Shown here: positions 7,997 to 16,948 of the stretch, piece by piece
How the letters are laid out: each line of letters begins with the position of its first letter
How positions within the stretch are numbered: the first letter of the stretch is position 1
Assembly: GCF_012927085.1 (NCBI RefSeq)
Contig: NZ_JABBFX010000001.1
Location: 806,001-870,000 of the forward strand
DNA from: Ramlibacter agri
GTDB lineage: Bacteria > Pseudomonadota > Gammaproteobacteria > Burkholderiales > Burkholderiaceae_C
Length of the DNA: 64,000 nucleotides
Reading direction: 5' to 3'
The notes under the pieces: model-generated
Database searches by the model: none
What the model saw: only the letters and a program-made list of their open reading frames with translations
Told to the model about the DNA's origin: nothing
Translations under genes and position numbers: made by a program

Positions 7997-8851
7997 ATGA
8001 ACATCACCGGGACCACCCGGGTCTTCTACATCCTCGGCGACCCGGTCGCCCAGGTGCGCGCGCCCGAGGTCTACAACCACCTGTTCCGCGAGCACGGCAT
8101 CGACGCCGTGCTGGTGCCGCTGAAGCTGCCGGCGAAGGCGCTGCAAGGCTTCCTGCAACACGGCATGGCGGCGGAAAACGTCGGTGGCTTCTGGGCCACG
8201 ATGCCGCACAAGCCTGCGCTGTGCGAGTACCTGAAGCCCAGCGACCCGGTCGCGCAGATCGCCCACGCCGTCAACGCGGTGCGGCGCCTGCCCGATGGCA
8301 CGCTGGAAGCAGCGCTGTTCGACGGCATCGGCTTCGTCAAGGGCCTGGACTATTTCGGCATCCCGGTCGAAGGCAAGCGCGTGCTGGTGGTGGGCGCGGG
8401 TGGTGGCGGCCATGCAGTGGCTGCGGCCATTGCGCAGCGCAAGCCGGCGCAGCTGTCCGTCTACAACCGCACGCAGGAACGCGCCCAGTCGCTGGTGCAG
8501 CGCCTGAAGCCACTGGTGGGCGAGGCCGCGCAGGTCGCCGCCAGCAACGACCCCGCCGGCTATGACCTGGTCGTCAACTGCACCTCGCAAGGCCTGAAGG
8601 CCGACGACGCCCTGCCTTTCGACCCGCAACGGCTGGATCCCCAGGCCGCCGTCGTCGACATCATCATGAGCCGCGAACCCACGGCGCTGCTGAAGGTCTG
8701 CCGCGCCCGCGGCCACCGCGCCGAAGCCGGCTACGAGATGCTGGTGCAGCAGGTGCCCGAGTACCTGCGCTTCATGGGTTTCCCGGAACTCGCGCAGAAG
8801 CTGCAGGGCGACCTGTCCGGCATGCGCGCGCTGCTTTACCCCAAGCAATGA
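7997..8851 (+). CDS. Shikimate/quinate dehydrogenase-like NAD(P) oxidoreductase
   Basis: 284 residues from ATG 7997 (MNITGTTRVFYILGDP), which has AAGGAAA upstream; an in-frame ATG at 7979 is possible. The N-terminal substrate domain contains GFWATMPHKPAL with the lysine that is catalytic in AroE. The NAD(P)-binding domain has GAGGGGHAVAAA and YNRTQERAQSL. The usual NTDG.G motif of AroE is changed to ALFDGIGF: the aspartate is kept and the Asn-Thr pair is lost. This points to a divergent subfamily acting on a shikimate- or quinate-like compound rather than the housekeeping AroE. It lies inside the transporter operon, between livF and the binding protein. Confidence 0.82.
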   Translation: MNITGTTRVFYILGDPVAQVRAPEVYNHLFREHGIDAVLVPLKLPAKALQGFLQHGMAAENVGGFWATMPHKPALCEYLKPSDPVAQIAHAVNAVRRLPDGTLEAALFDGIGFVKGLDYFGIPVEGKRVLVVGAGGGGHAVAAAIAQRKPAQLSVYNRTQERAQSLVQRLKPLVGEAAQVAASNDPAGYDLVVNCTSQGLKADDALPFDPQRLDPQAAVVDIIMSREPTALLKVCRARGHRAEAGYEMLVQQVPEYLRFMGFPELAQKLQGDLSGMRALLYPKQ

Positions 8852-8874
8852 ACCACTGAAGAAGGAGACAAGCC

Positions 8875-10023
8875 ATGGCCGTTCGTTTCACCCACCTCGT
8901 GGCCGCCGCTGGCGCGGCCCTGCTGTTGCAGGCGCCTGCCTGGGCGCAGACCATCAAGATCGCCAACATCGTCGAACTCTCCGGCGCCGGCGCCACCAGC
9001 GGCACCAACTTCCGCGACGGCATGCTGCTGGCCGTGAAGGAGATCAATGCGGCCGGCGGCATCCTCGGCCACAAGATCGAGACGACCACGGCCGACACCC
9101 AGAGCAACCCGGGCGTGGCCAAGGGCCTGGCGCAGAAGGCCATCGACGACAACGTGTTCGCCGTGTTCGGGCCGGTGTTCTCCGGCTCCATCATGGTGAG
9201 CATGGCCGAGACCAGGCGCGCCGGGGTGCCCAACTTCACCGGTGGCGAAGCGGCCGGCATCACCAAGCAGGGCAACCCCTACATCTTCCGCACCAGCTTC
9301 ACACAGGACACCGCGATGCCCAAGATCGCGCGCTACATGGCCGGGCCGATGAAGGTGAAGAGCGTGGCGCTGATCTACGTGAACAACGACTACGGCAAGG
9401 GCGGCCGCGAATCGCTGATGCAGGCGCTGCAGCCGCTGGGCGTCAAGGTCGTCAGCGACGTGTCCACCGAGCAGAACCAGGTGGACTTCTCCGCCGCGGT
9501 GCTGAAGGCCAAGCAGAGCAATGCCGACGCCGTCTTCGTTTACCTGAACGAGGAAGAGTCGGCGCGGGCGCTGCGCGAACTGCGCAAGCAGGGCGTGAAC
9601 AAGCCCATCGTCGGCGAGACCACGCTGGTCGGCCAGAAGGTGATCGAGCTCGCCGGTGACGCCGCCAACGGTGCGGTGGCGCACGTGGGGCTCACCGTCG
9701 ACGCACCCCTGCCGGCCATGCGCGCCTTCCGCGCCAAGTTCGAGAAGGAGTACCGCTACACGCCGGACCACAACGGCATCAAGGGCTACACCGGCGTCTA
9801 CGTGCTGAAGGCCGCGATCGAGAAGGTCGGCAAGCTCGATCGCAAGGCCGTGGCGGAAGCGATGCACACGCTGAAGGTGTCGGCGGCCAAGGAGCCGGGC
9901 GTGATCATGGACGTGAGCTTCGACAAGAACGGCGACCTCGATCGCGAAAGCTTCCTGGTGGAAGCGAAGAACGGCAAGCAGGAGATCAAGGAAGTCCTGC
10001 CCGCGCTCGGCGCCGCCAAGTGA
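8875..10023 (+). CDS. ABC transporter periplasmic substrate-binding protein (LivJ/LivK type)
   Basis: 382 residues with a signal peptide of about 24 residues ending at AWAQ. The mature part starts TIKIANIVELSGAGATSGTNF and has the two-lobed periplasmic binding fold of type I (ANF-receptor family): AGGILGHKIE, GPVFSGSIMVSM and ALIYVNNDYGKGGRESLMQAL. AGAAGGAGAC precedes the ATG. It would capture the substrate for the LivHMGF-type transporter encoded just upstream. Its stop overlaps the start of the following hydrolase gene. The ligand cannot be read from sequence alone. Confidence 0.94.
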   Translation: MAVRFTHLVAAAGAALLLQAPAWAQTIKIANIVELSGAGATSGTNFRDGMLLAVKEINAAGGILGHKIETTTADTQSNPGVAKGLAQKAIDDNVFAVFGPVFSGSIMVSMAETRRAGVPNFTGGEAAGITKQGNPYIFRTSFTQDTAMPKIARYMAGPMKVKSVALIYVNNDYGKGGRESLMQALQPLGVKVVSDVSTEQNQVDFSAAVLKAKQSNADAVFVYLNEEESARALRELRKQGVNKPIVGETTLVGQKVIELAGDAANGAVAHVGLTVDAPLPAMRAFRAKFEKEYRYTPDHNGIKGYTGVYVLKAAIEKVGKLDRKAVAEAMHTLKVSAAKEPGVIMDVSFDKNGDLDRESFLVEAKNGKQEIKEVLPALGAAK

Positions 10024-10850
10024 TGTTCGACGCGCCCAAGGTCGACGCCCACTGCCACATCCTGGACCCGGCGCGCTTCCCCTATGCGCCGGACGCGATC
10101 TACCAGCCGGCAAACCAGGAGGTCGGCACGCTGGACCAGTACCTGCAGGTGATGGACGCCTACGGCATCCGCCAGGCCCTGCTGGTCGGGCCCAACTCGG
10201 GCTACAACCTGGACAACCGCTGCATGCTGGATGCGCTGGCGCGCGGCGCCGGACGCTTCCGCGGCGTGGCCGTGGTGCGCAACGACGCCACGCGCGACGA
10301 GCTGCTGGCGCTGAAGCAGGCAGGCGTCGTCGGCGTGGCCTTCAATGCGACCGTGCTGGGCGTAGCCTACTACCTGCAGGCCGGGCCGTTGTTGCGCCAC
10401 CTGGCCGATCTCGACCTGTTCGTCTCGATGCAGGTGGAGCACGACCAACTGCTTGGCTTGCGCCAGCTGCTGGTGGATAGCGGCGTGCGCCTGGTGTTCG
10501 ACCACTGCGGCCGGCCCCGGGCGGGCGCCGGCATCGACCAGCCAGGCTTCCAGGCGCTGCTGGAGCTCGGGCGCAGCAAGCGTGCGGCGGTGAAGCTCTC
10601 CGGCTACCAGAAGTTTTCGCAGCAGCCGCCGCCCTACGAGGACGCTCGGCCCTTCGTGCAGGCGCTGCTGGAGGCCTTCACGCCCGAGGCCTGCATGTGG
10701 GCTTCCGACTGGCCCTTCCTGCGCGCGCCCGCGCGGCTCGACGTCGGGCCGCTGCTGCGCCAATTCGAGCGCGTGGTGCCGGATGCGGACGTGCGCCGGC
10801 AGGTGATGTGGGACACGCCGCGGCGCTGGCTGGGCTTGGTGGACAGCTAA
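10023..10850 (+). CDS. Metal-dependent TIM-barrel hydrolase (amidohydrolase 2, LigI-like)
   Basis: 275 residues starting at ATG 10023, overlapping the previous stop (TGATG). Amidohydrolase-2 features are the N-terminal HxH in KVDAHCHILDP, FDHCGRPRAG in the middle, and the catalytic aspartate in ASDWPFLRAP near the C-terminus. The family includes 2-pyrone-4,6-dicarboxylate lactonase (LigI) and other lactonases or decarboxylases of aromatic degradation. In this operon it would act on a lactone or ring-cleavage product of the imported acid, together with the dehydrogenase-like enzyme. The exact substrate is unknown. Confidence 0.85.
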   Translation: MFDAPKVDAHCHILDPARFPYAPDAIYQPANQEVGTLDQYLQVMDAYGIRQALLVGPNSGYNLDNRCMLDALARGAGRFRGVAVVRNDATRDELLALKQAGVVGVAFNATVLGVAYYLQAGPLLRHLADLDLFVSMQVEHDQLLGLRQLLVDSGVRLVFDHCGRPRAGAGIDQPGFQALLELGRSKRAAVKLSGYQKFSQQPPPYEDARPFVQALLEAFTPEACMWASDWPFLRAPARLDVGPLLRQFERVVPDADVRRQVMWDTPRRWLGLVDS

Positions 10851-10890
10851 GGACGGGAGTGCTTCAATAGCGCGGCCCCGAGGAGCCGCG

Positions 10891-11979
10891 ATGAGCAAAC
10901 GAATTGCCGGACTGGTCCTGCTGGCTTGCGCCGGCGCGGCGAACGCGCAGATCGCCGGCACCGGCGCCGGCATCGTCACCAGCAGCAACGTCACGCTGTT
11001 CGGCGTCGTCGACGTCGCGGCGGCCTGGGGCGGTGGCAGCATCGCCGACCGCACGCGCCTGGTGAGCGGAGCCAACAGCAGCTCGCGCGTCGGCTTTCGC
11101 GGCGTCGAGGACCTCGGTGCGCACCTGGGCGCCGGCTTCTGGCTGGAAGCGGGTGTCAATGCCGACGACGGCACCGGCGCCACCAGCAACACGAACAACC
11201 AGCCGGTGTCCGGCAGCGGGAGCGGCGGGCTCACGTTCAATCGCCGGTCCACCGTCAGCCTGATGGGCGACTGGGGCGAGCTGCGGCTCGGCCGCGACAT
11301 CGTGGCCTCGTGGCGCAACAAGGACCAGACCGATCCCTTCTCCACCAACGGCGTCGGCACGACCTTGCCGCACGCGATCACCATCGCCGGCGTCACCGCG
11401 CAGCGCGCCTCCAACATGATCGGCTACTTCCTGCCGCAGGCGCTGCTGCCTGGCGTGTTCGGCGAAGCGCAGTACTACGCCGGCGAAAACCAGTCCGGCA
11501 GCGATGGCAACGGCTGGCAGGCGCGGCTGGGATATGCCAACAAGACCTGGGGCCTCGCGGCGGGCTATGGCCTCACCAAGTACGCGCAGACCGCGACGCT
11601 CGGCGACACGCAGGTGTGGAACGTCGGCGCGCACTGGGACTTCGGCGTGGCGCGCCTCACGGCCGGCTACTTCCACGACACGGTGAAACAGGTGGCGGAG
11701 CGCACGGGCACCGGCTACATCGTCGGCGCGGTGGCGCCGATCGGGGCCGGCCAGCTGAAGCTCTCCTATTCCACCTACAAGGTCGACGACCTCGGCGACC
11801 CCACCGCGCGCAAGCTGGCGCTGGGCTACGTCTACAACCTGTCGCAGCGAACGGCGCTTTACGCCACCTATGCGCATATCGACAACCGCGGACCTTCGGA
11901 CGCTGCACTCAACGGCGCGTTGACGGCGCCTGGCAGTTCATCGAATGGCGTCGACCTCGGGCTGAAGCATTCGTTCTGA
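10891..11979 (+). CDS. Outer-membrane porin (Omp32-like, Gram-negative porin family)
   Basis: 362 residues. A signal peptide of about 19 residues ends GAANAQ. The mature protein starts with a strand containing VTLFGVVDVAAAWGGG and includes the porin signature GFRGVEDLGAHLGAGFWLE. It ends in a C-terminal Phe (LGLKHSF), the outer-membrane assembly signal. Alternating polar/apolar strands run throughout. It lies 40 bp after the hydrolase gene in the same direction, so it may be the outer-membrane entry for the same substrate, though Burkholderiales carry many such porins. Confidence 0.93.
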   Translation: MSKRIAGLVLLACAGAANAQIAGTGAGIVTSSNVTLFGVVDVAAAWGGGSIADRTRLVSGANSSSRVGFRGVEDLGAHLGAGFWLEAGVNADDGTGATSNTNNQPVSGSGSGGLTFNRRSTVSLMGDWGELRLGRDIVASWRNKDQTDPFSTNGVGTTLPHAITIAGVTAQRASNMIGYFLPQALLPGVFGEAQYYAGENQSGSDGNGWQARLGYANKTWGLAAGYGLTKYAQTATLGDTQVWNVGAHWDFGVARLTAGYFHDTVKQVAERTGTGYIVGAVAPIGAGQLKLSYSTYKVDDLGDPTARKLALGYVYNLSQRTALYATYAHIDNRGPSDAALNGALTAPGSSSNGVDLGLKHSF

Positions 11980-12010
11980 CGTTCTGAGAGAGGGCGCATT
12001 CGAAATGCGC

Positions 12011-12016
12011 TATACT
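12011..12016 (+). promoter_or_regulatory. Likely -10 box for tRNA-fMet copy 2
   Basis: TATACT lies 12 bp before the 5' end of the second tRNA in a short A/T-richer stretch after the porin stop. It is a good sigma-70 -10 hexamer with a GC-rich discriminator-like run behind it. No convincing -35 hexamer stands 16-18 bp upstream, so this is a partial promoter call. Confidence 0.4.
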
Positions 12017-12028
12017 CTCCCTCTCTGA

Positions 12029-12105
<77 letters not shown>

Positions 12106-12113
12106 AATCCCAG

Positions 12114-12142
12114 ACGCCCGCAATCGCGGGCGTTTGTCTTTT
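12114..12142. terminator. Rho-independent terminator between tRNA copy 2 and corA
   Basis: ACGCCCGC (12114-12121) pairs with GCGGGCGT (12126-12133) across a 4-nt loop, followed by TTGTCTTTTC. It ends the tRNA transcript. Because the minus-strand corA gene stops at 12143, it may also act on that gene in the opposite direction. Confidence 0.8.
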
Positions 12143-13114
12143 CTAGAGCCACCCGGCCTTCCTGAACTTCCACCACACGGTGGTGCAGGACACGGCGATG
12201 GTCGCCAGTGCCACGGGGTAGCCCCAGGCCCATTTGAGCTCCGGCATGTGCTCGAAGTTCATGCCCCAGATGCCGACGATGAAGGTGGCCACGGCGAACA
12301 CGCCGGCCCAGGCCGCCAGCTTCTTGGTGATCTCGCCCTCCTCGATGGTCGTCAGCGACAGGTTGACCTGGATCGCGGTGGAGATGGTGTCGCGCAGCGC
12401 CTCCAGCACGCCCTGGATGCGCACCAGGTGGTCGACCACGTCGCGGAAGTAGTCGCGCGAGTTGTCGCAGACGGCCGGCACGCGCCCGCGCGTGAGCTTG
12501 CCCACTGCCTCCAGCAGCGGCAGCACGGCATGGCGCACGGTGGTCACGCGCTGCTTCAGGTCGTACAGCCGCTTGATGTTGTCGCGGGCCGGGCTGCCCG
12601 GTTCGAAGATGCGCTCCTCGATCGCGTCCAGCTCGCTTTCCAGCGCATCGACGATGGGGAAGTAGCGGTCCACCACCGCGTCCATCAACGCGTACAGGAC
12701 GAAGCCGGGGCCCTGGCGCAGCAGGTGCGGCTCGCGCTCGGCGCGTTCGCGTACCCCCAGCAGGTGCTGGCGGCTGCGGTTGCGCACCGACAGGATGAAG
12801 TTCGGGCCGACGAACATGTGGATCTCGCCGGTGCCCAGTTCGTCGGTGGGCGTCAGCTCCAGCGTCTGCAGCACCACGAACAGCGTCTCGCCGAACTCCT
12901 CGATCTTCGGCCGCTGGTGGCCGTGCAGCGCGTCTTCCACGGCCAGGTCGTGCAGGCCGAACTGCTGCTGCATCAAGGCCAGCTCCGGCTCGGTCGCGTC
13001 GCGCAGGGCGACCCAGACGAAGCAGCCCGGCCGCGCGATGTAGCCGGCGATCGCCTCCACCGGCACGTCGTTCATCCGCCGGCCTTCCTGGTAGGCGACG
13101 CAGTTGATCAGCAT
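12143..13114 (-). CDS. corA: CorA-family magnesium/cobalt transporter
   Basis: 323 residues. A large N-terminal cytoplasmic domain (about 1-255) leads to two C-terminal membrane helices. The family signature GMN is present in [22 protein letters not shown] between the helices, and the last helix is followed by a short basic tail ([10 protein letters not shown]). The cytoplasmic part has the expected [16 protein letters not shown] and [17 protein letters not shown] segments. It forms a pentameric Mg2+ channel in the inner membrane. It is transcribed alone. A second, ZntB-like member of the superfamily is at 34770-35804. Confidence 0.94.
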   Translation of the reverse strand: MLINCVAYQEGRRMNDVPVEAIAGYIARPGCFVWVALRDATEPELALMQQQFGLHDLAVEDALHGHQRPKIEEFGETLFVVLQTLELTPTDELGTGEIHMFVGPNFILSVRNRSRQHLLGVRERAEREPHLLRQGPGFVLYALMDAVVDRYFPIVDALESELDAIEERIFEPGSPARDNIKRLYDLKQRVTTVRHAVLPLLEAVGKLTRGRVPAVCDNSRDYFRDVVDHLVRIQGVLEALRDTISTAIQVNLSLTTIEEGEITKKLAAWAGVFAVATFIVGIWGMNFEHMPELKWAWGYPVALATIAVSCTTVWWKFRKAGWL

Positions 13115-13258
13115 GGGAGTCTCCTCTGGATCCTTGACCGCAAGGATGCATGGGTCTGCCTTGATTGACCATCCCCCGCGGCCGGGCTTATGGTCGCCTC
13201 CGCCCAAGACAAGGAGCCCCGAGATCGCAGCGCGCTTCAGGCCGCTGTTCACGCGCAA
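13115..13258. other. Non-coding stretch upstream of corA and the TRAP remnant
   Basis: 144 bp between the corA start and the decayed permease. It should hold the corA promoter on the minus strand, but I see no convincing -35/-10 pair. On the plus strand a short frame ends ...RFRPLFTRK just before the DctQ-like remnant. That may be the tail of a further lost gene, but it is too short to identify. Confidence 0.3.
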
Positions 13259-13599
13259 GTGAGCGACACGTTCGCGCGGGCCTGGGGGCCGGCTGCTCGC
13301 GGGCTGCGCCATCATGTTCGCGAGGATGGTGGTCATCGTCGCTGACGTCTTCCTGTGCAACGTTCGGTAGCCGCGTTCTCGCTCACTCCGATTCCGCTGT
13401 TCGTGCTGATGGGGGAGATCCTGTTCCACACGGGCCGCGCGCTGAAGGTGATCGAAGGCATCGAACGGCTGGTGCGGCGCCTGCCCGGGCGGGCACCGTG
13501 TTCTCCGCTTTCTCGGGTTCCACCATCGCGACGACGGCGATGCTCGGCTCGCTGATGCTGCCGGGGATAGCCACCGCCTTGCCGAAGCGCCTGGGCTGA
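13259..13599 (+). pseudogene. Decayed TRAP transporter permease remnant (DctQ-/DctM-like fragments)
   Basis: Several short frames in register changes recall a TRAP permease pair. From about 13310 a hydrophobic piece reads AIMFARMVVIVADVFLCNVR and then hits a stop, like the first helix of a small DctQ subunit. From about 13352 frame 2 reads VAAFSLTPIPLFVLMGEILF and continues HTGRALKVIEGIERLVRRLPG. At about 13490 the similarity moves to frame 1 as GTVFSAFSGSTIATTAMLGS. These are DctM hallmarks, but only about 80 residues survive, with at least one frameshift and both ends missing. I therefore call it a remnant, not a gene. No intact TRAP genes flank it. Confidence 0.7.
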
Positions 13600-13669
13600 C
13601 GCAGCCGGCTGTCATGCAAACGTCGCCATCGGTGGTGACACTGTCGAGCTGACATTTCCAGCCCGACCC

Positions 13670-14437
13670 ATGCAAGCGAACCCTGTCCTGCCCGATCCCG
13701 CGCGCCGCCGGCTGCTTGGCATGCCGGCCCTCCTGGCACTGGGCCTGGCCGGTTGCGCCTCCGCGCCGCAAGCGCAGTCGGAAGCCGCGGTCTCCCAGTT
13801 TTCAACCTGCCAGCAGGTGGACTGCCTGCCGCCAGGCTGGGAGCCCTACGTCCTGCGGCGCGACCTGCCGCGCACCGATTACCGCATGGTGGATTTCGAG
13901 GGGCAGCGGGTGCTGCACGCCAGTGGCGTCGGCGCGAGCTCGGGCCTGCGCTGCGCCGTGCAGGCGGATGCCCATGCCACGCCCTGGCTGCGCTGGGGCT
14001 GGCGGGCGGACGACGTGCCCGCCGGCGCCTGCGTGAGCAGAAGCGAGACCGACGACTCCCCGGCCCGAGTCGTGCTGGCCTTCGACGGCGACCTGGCCGA
14101 ACTCTCGCCGCGCGACCGCACCTTCTTCGAGCTGGTGGAACTGGTTACCGGCCAGCGCCTGCCCTATGCGACCCTCATGTATGTGTGGGATGCGCAGCTG
14201 CCCATAGGCTCCGTCGTGCACTACGCCCGCACCAGCCGCATCCGCTACCTGGTGGTCGAAAGCGGCACTGACCGGCAGGGCCGCTGGACGACTTACGAGC
14301 GCAACGTGCAGGCCGATTTCCGGCGCGCCTTCGGCGAAGAGCCCGGCGCCATCCAGAGCGTGGGCGTGCTCTCGGACAGCGACGACCTGAAGCAGGACAT
14401 CCGGGCCTGGTACGGCGACGTGGTGCTGGGCGCCTAG
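13670..14437 (+). CDS. DUF3047-type lipoprotein
   Basis: 255 residues. The N-terminus RRRLLGMPALLALGLAGCAS is a lipoprotein signal with the lipid-accepting Cys near residue 29, so the protein should be anchored to a membrane on the periplasmic side. The body resembles DUF3047 proteins: WLRWGWRADDVP, ARVVLAFDGD, TLMYVWDAQLPIG and the late RAFGEEPGAIQSVGVLSDSDD. Function unknown; the fold is probably a beta-sandwich. Its end overlaps the convergent MFS gene by 4 bp. Confidence 0.8.
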   Translation: MQANPVLPDPARRRLLGMPALLALGLAGCASAPQAQSEAAVSQFSTCQQVDCLPPGWEPYVLRRDLPRTDYRMVDFEGQRVLHASGVGASSGLRCAVQADAHATPWLRWGWRADDVPAGACVSRSETDDSPARVVLAFDGDLAELSPRDRTFFELVELVTGQRLPYATLMYVWDAQLPIGSVVHYARTSRIRYLVVESGTDRQGRWTTYERNVQADFRRAFGEEPGAIQSVGVLSDSDDLKQDIRAWYGDVVLGA

Positions 14438-15777
14438 TCGCGCATGCTCAGGACCTTGTTGGTCCGCAGCGCCACCAGCGTGACCAGCGCGCCGGACAGC
14501 AGGTACATGCTGACGGCGACCAGGCCGAACTGCGCCGACAGGCCCAGGGCCACCAGCGGGGCGAAGGCCGCGCCGACCAGCCAGGCCAGGTCCGAGCTCA
14601 GGGCCGCACCGGTGTAGCGGAAGCGCGATTCGAAGTTGGAGCTCACGGAACCCGCGGACTGGCCGTAGGACAAGCCCAACAGGACAAAGCCGATCAGGAT
14701 GAAAAGATCCTGCCGGAAGTCCGTGCCACCCAGCAGCCAGGGCGTGGCCAGGCTGAACAGGCCGATGGCCACCGCCAGGGCGCCCAGCGTGCTGCGGCGG
14801 CCGATGCGGTCCGCCAACAAGCCGGATAGCGGCATCGCCACCGCCGCCAGCACCGCGCCCAGCAGCTCCACCGACATGAACTGGCCGATCTCCTGCTGCG
14901 AGTAGATCATCACCCAGGACAGCGGGAAGACCGTGACCAGGTGGAACAGCGCATAGGAAGCCAGCGGGGCGAAGGCACCGACCAGGACGTTGGAGCCCTG
15001 TTGGGACACCAGTTCGCGCACGTCGCAGGGTTCCAGTTCAGCCTCTTCCAGCTGGCGCTCGTATTCGTGCGTCACCACCAGGCGCAGCCGGGCAAACAGC
15101 GCGACCACGTTGATGGCGAAGGCCGCGAAGAAGGGGAAGCGCCAGCCCCAGTCCAGGAAATCGGTCTCCGACAGGTTGCCCCACAGGTAGGCAAAAACCC
15201 CGCAGGAGATGAGGAAGCCCAGCGGGGCGCCCAGCTGGCCCAGCATGGCGTACCAGCCGCGCTTGTTTTCCGGCGCGTTCAGCGCCAGCAGCGAGGGCAG
15301 GCCGTCCCAGGAAGCCCCCAGCCCGAGGCCCTGGGCCACGCGGCAAAGGGTGAGCAGCAGGATGGCCGTGCCGCCGGCGGTGGCAAAACCAGGCAGCAAT
15401 GCCATCGTGACCGTGCTGGTCCCGAGCACCAGCAAGGCTGCCGTCAGCTTCGCGCCGCGGCCGAAATGCCGCTGCAGCGACATGCCGATCAGCGTCCCCA
15501 GGGGGCGCACGACGAAGGCCAGGGCGAACAGGGCGAAGGCATAGAGCGTCCCCTGCAGCCGGTCGACGAAGGGGAAGAAGACCGACGGGAACACCAGCAC
15601 CGAGGCGATGCCGTAGACGAAAAAGTCGAAATATTCCGAGGCCCGGCCGATGACGACCCCGACGGCGATGTCGCCCGGGGCGATCTGCGCTTCGTCAGGG
15701 GAGTTGTCGGGGGTCGCGCCGTGGGCGCCGAATCGGGTCGGGAGATGGGCGAGGGTGGCGAGTTCGGCAGATGTCAT
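14434..15777 (-). CDS. Major facilitator superfamily transporter, metabolite:H+ symporter (MHS) type
   Basis: 447 residues with about twelve membrane helices. The first helix region reads GVVIGRASEYFDFFVYGIASVLVF, matching the MHS (ShiA/ProP/KgtP) pattern. RPLGTLIGMSLQRHFGRG is the loop 2-3 motif, and GLLADRIGRRSTLGALA is its second-half repeat. It probably imports an organic acid or betaine with protons. The N-terminus has about 35 polar residues before helix 1. It converges on the DUF3047 gene and is divergent from cyoA. Confidence 0.9.
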   Translation of the reverse strand: MTSAELATLAHLPTRFGAHGATPDNSPDEAQIAPGDIAVGVVIGRASEYFDFFVYGIASVLVFPSVFFPFVDRLQGTLYAFALFALAFVVRPLGTLIGMSLQRHFGRGAKLTAALLVLGTSTVTMALLPGFATAGGTAILLLTLCRVAQGLGLGASWDGLPSLLALNAPENKRGWYAMLGQLGAPLGFLISCGVFAYLWGNLSETDFLDWGWRFPFFAAFAINVVALFARLRLVVTHEYERQLEEAELEPCDVRELVSQQGSNVLVGAFAPLASYALFHLVTVFPLSWVMIYSQQEIGQFMSVELLGAVLAAVAMPLSGLLADRIGRRSTLGALAVAIGLFSLATPWLLGGTDFRQDLFILIGFVLLGLSYGQSAGSVSSNFESRFRYTGAALSSDLAWLVGAAFAPLVALGLSAQFGLVAVSMYLLSGALVTLVALRTNKVLSMRD

Positions 15778-15907
15778 GAAAAGGCACTAACCAAGTGGTT
15801 CGGAGAGTGGCCCCATGGACAAAATGTCCAATGGCGCGCACGCCTCCATGAACTTACATTCGGCGTCGGAACGCAATCCGCGTTTTCCCTCGCGCCTTGT
15901 CATCCTG

Positions 15908-16948
15908 ATGCCATTCCCTAGAAATACTTACAGGGCCATGCGCCTGGCCGGCCTCGCCGTTGCCGGCGCCATGCTGGCCGGCTGCAACACGATCGTCATG
16001 AACCCGTACGGGGACATCGCGAAACAGCAGGCCGACCTGATCATCCAGTCCGTCCTGCTGATGCTCCTGATCATCGTGCCGGTGATGATCCTGATCGTCG
16101 TCTTCGCGTGGCGTTACCGCGCCTCGAACGAGGATGCGACGTACACGCCGGACTGGGACCACTCCACCCGCCTGGAACTGGTGATCTGGGGCGTGCCGCT
16201 GCTGATCATCATCGCGCTGGGGGCCATCACCTGGATTTCCACCCATAAGCTGGATCCCTACCGGCCCCTGGACCGCATCGACGCGCAGCGCGGACTGCCG
16301 GCTAACGTGAAGCCGCTGGTGGTGGACGTCGTGGCCATGGACTGGAAATGGCTGTTCGTCTACCCCGAGCAGGGCATCGCCACGGTCAACGAGCTGGCCG
16401 CGCCGGTGGACCGCCCGATCCAGTTCCGCATCACCGCCTCCACCGTGATGAACGCCTTCTACGTGCCGGCGCTCGCCGGCATGGTGTACGCGATGCCGGG
16501 CATGGAAACGCAGCTGCACGCCGTGATCAACAAGGCTGGCGTGTACGATGGCCTGTCGGCCAACTACAGCGGCGCCGGCTTCTCCGGCATGCGCTTCAAG
16601 TTCCTGGGCCAGTCGGACGCCGACTTCGCCAAGTGGGTGGAAGCCAACCGCCAGGCCGGCCAAACGCTGGACCGCCAGGCCTACCTGCAGCTGGACAAGC
16701 CCAGCGAGAACGAGCCGGTGCGCCGCTACGCCAGCGTGGAGAAGGGGCTGTACGAAGCCGCCCTGAACCGCTGCGTCGACAGCTCGAAGATGTGCACCAG
16801 CCAGATGATGTCCATCGACGCCGCCGGCGGCGCCGGCAAAGGGTCCGTCGAAGGCACCCGCGAGAAGCATTCCTCCTGGAGCGGCGGCAAGAAGACCGTG
16901 GTCGCCGCCCTCTGCACCCCCGCCAATCCGACGGGTGAAACCAAATGA
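15908..16948 (+). CDS. cyoA: Cytochrome bo3 ubiquinol oxidase subunit II
   Basis: 346 residues from ATG 15908; ATG 15938 is an alternative. A lipoprotein signal ends AGAMLAGC, then two membrane helices ([20 protein letters not shown] and [19 protein letters not shown]) lead to a periplasmic cupredoxin domain ([39 protein letters not shown]). The Cu-A cysteine ligands are absent, as expected for a quinol oxidase. The upstream region shared with the divergent MFS gene holds an imperfect inverted repeat near 15813-15834. It overlaps cyoB by 4 bp. Confidence 0.95.
   Translation: MPFPRNTYRAMRLAGLAVAGAMLAGCNTIVMNPYGDIAKQQADLIIQSVLLMLLIIVPVMILIVVFAWRYRASNEDATYTPDWDHSTRLELVIWGVPLLIIIALGAITWISTHKLDPYRPLDRIDAQRGLPANVKPLVVDVVAMDWKWLFVYPEQGIATVNELAAPVDRPIQFRITASTVMNAFYVPALAGMVYAMPGMETQLHAVINKAGVYDGLSANYSGAGFSGMRFKFLGQSDADFAKWVEANRQAGQTLDRQAYLQLDKPSENEPVRRYASVEKGLYEAALNRCVDSSKMCTSQMMSIDAAGGAGKGSVEGTREKHSSWSGGKKTVVAALCTPANPTGETK

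Noticed and set aside
13165..13599. 144-codon plus-strand frame as an intact gene
   Set aside because: Only its last part matches DctM; the first part is Arg/Ser-rich noise and the rest of the DctM similarity is in another frame, so it was called a remnant.
15813..15834. CCATGGAC-AAAAT-GTCCAATGG as an FNR or RegA site for cyo
   Set aside because: The arms are unequal by one base and the sequence does not match the FNR consensus; it is only an imperfect inverted repeat upstream of cyoA.
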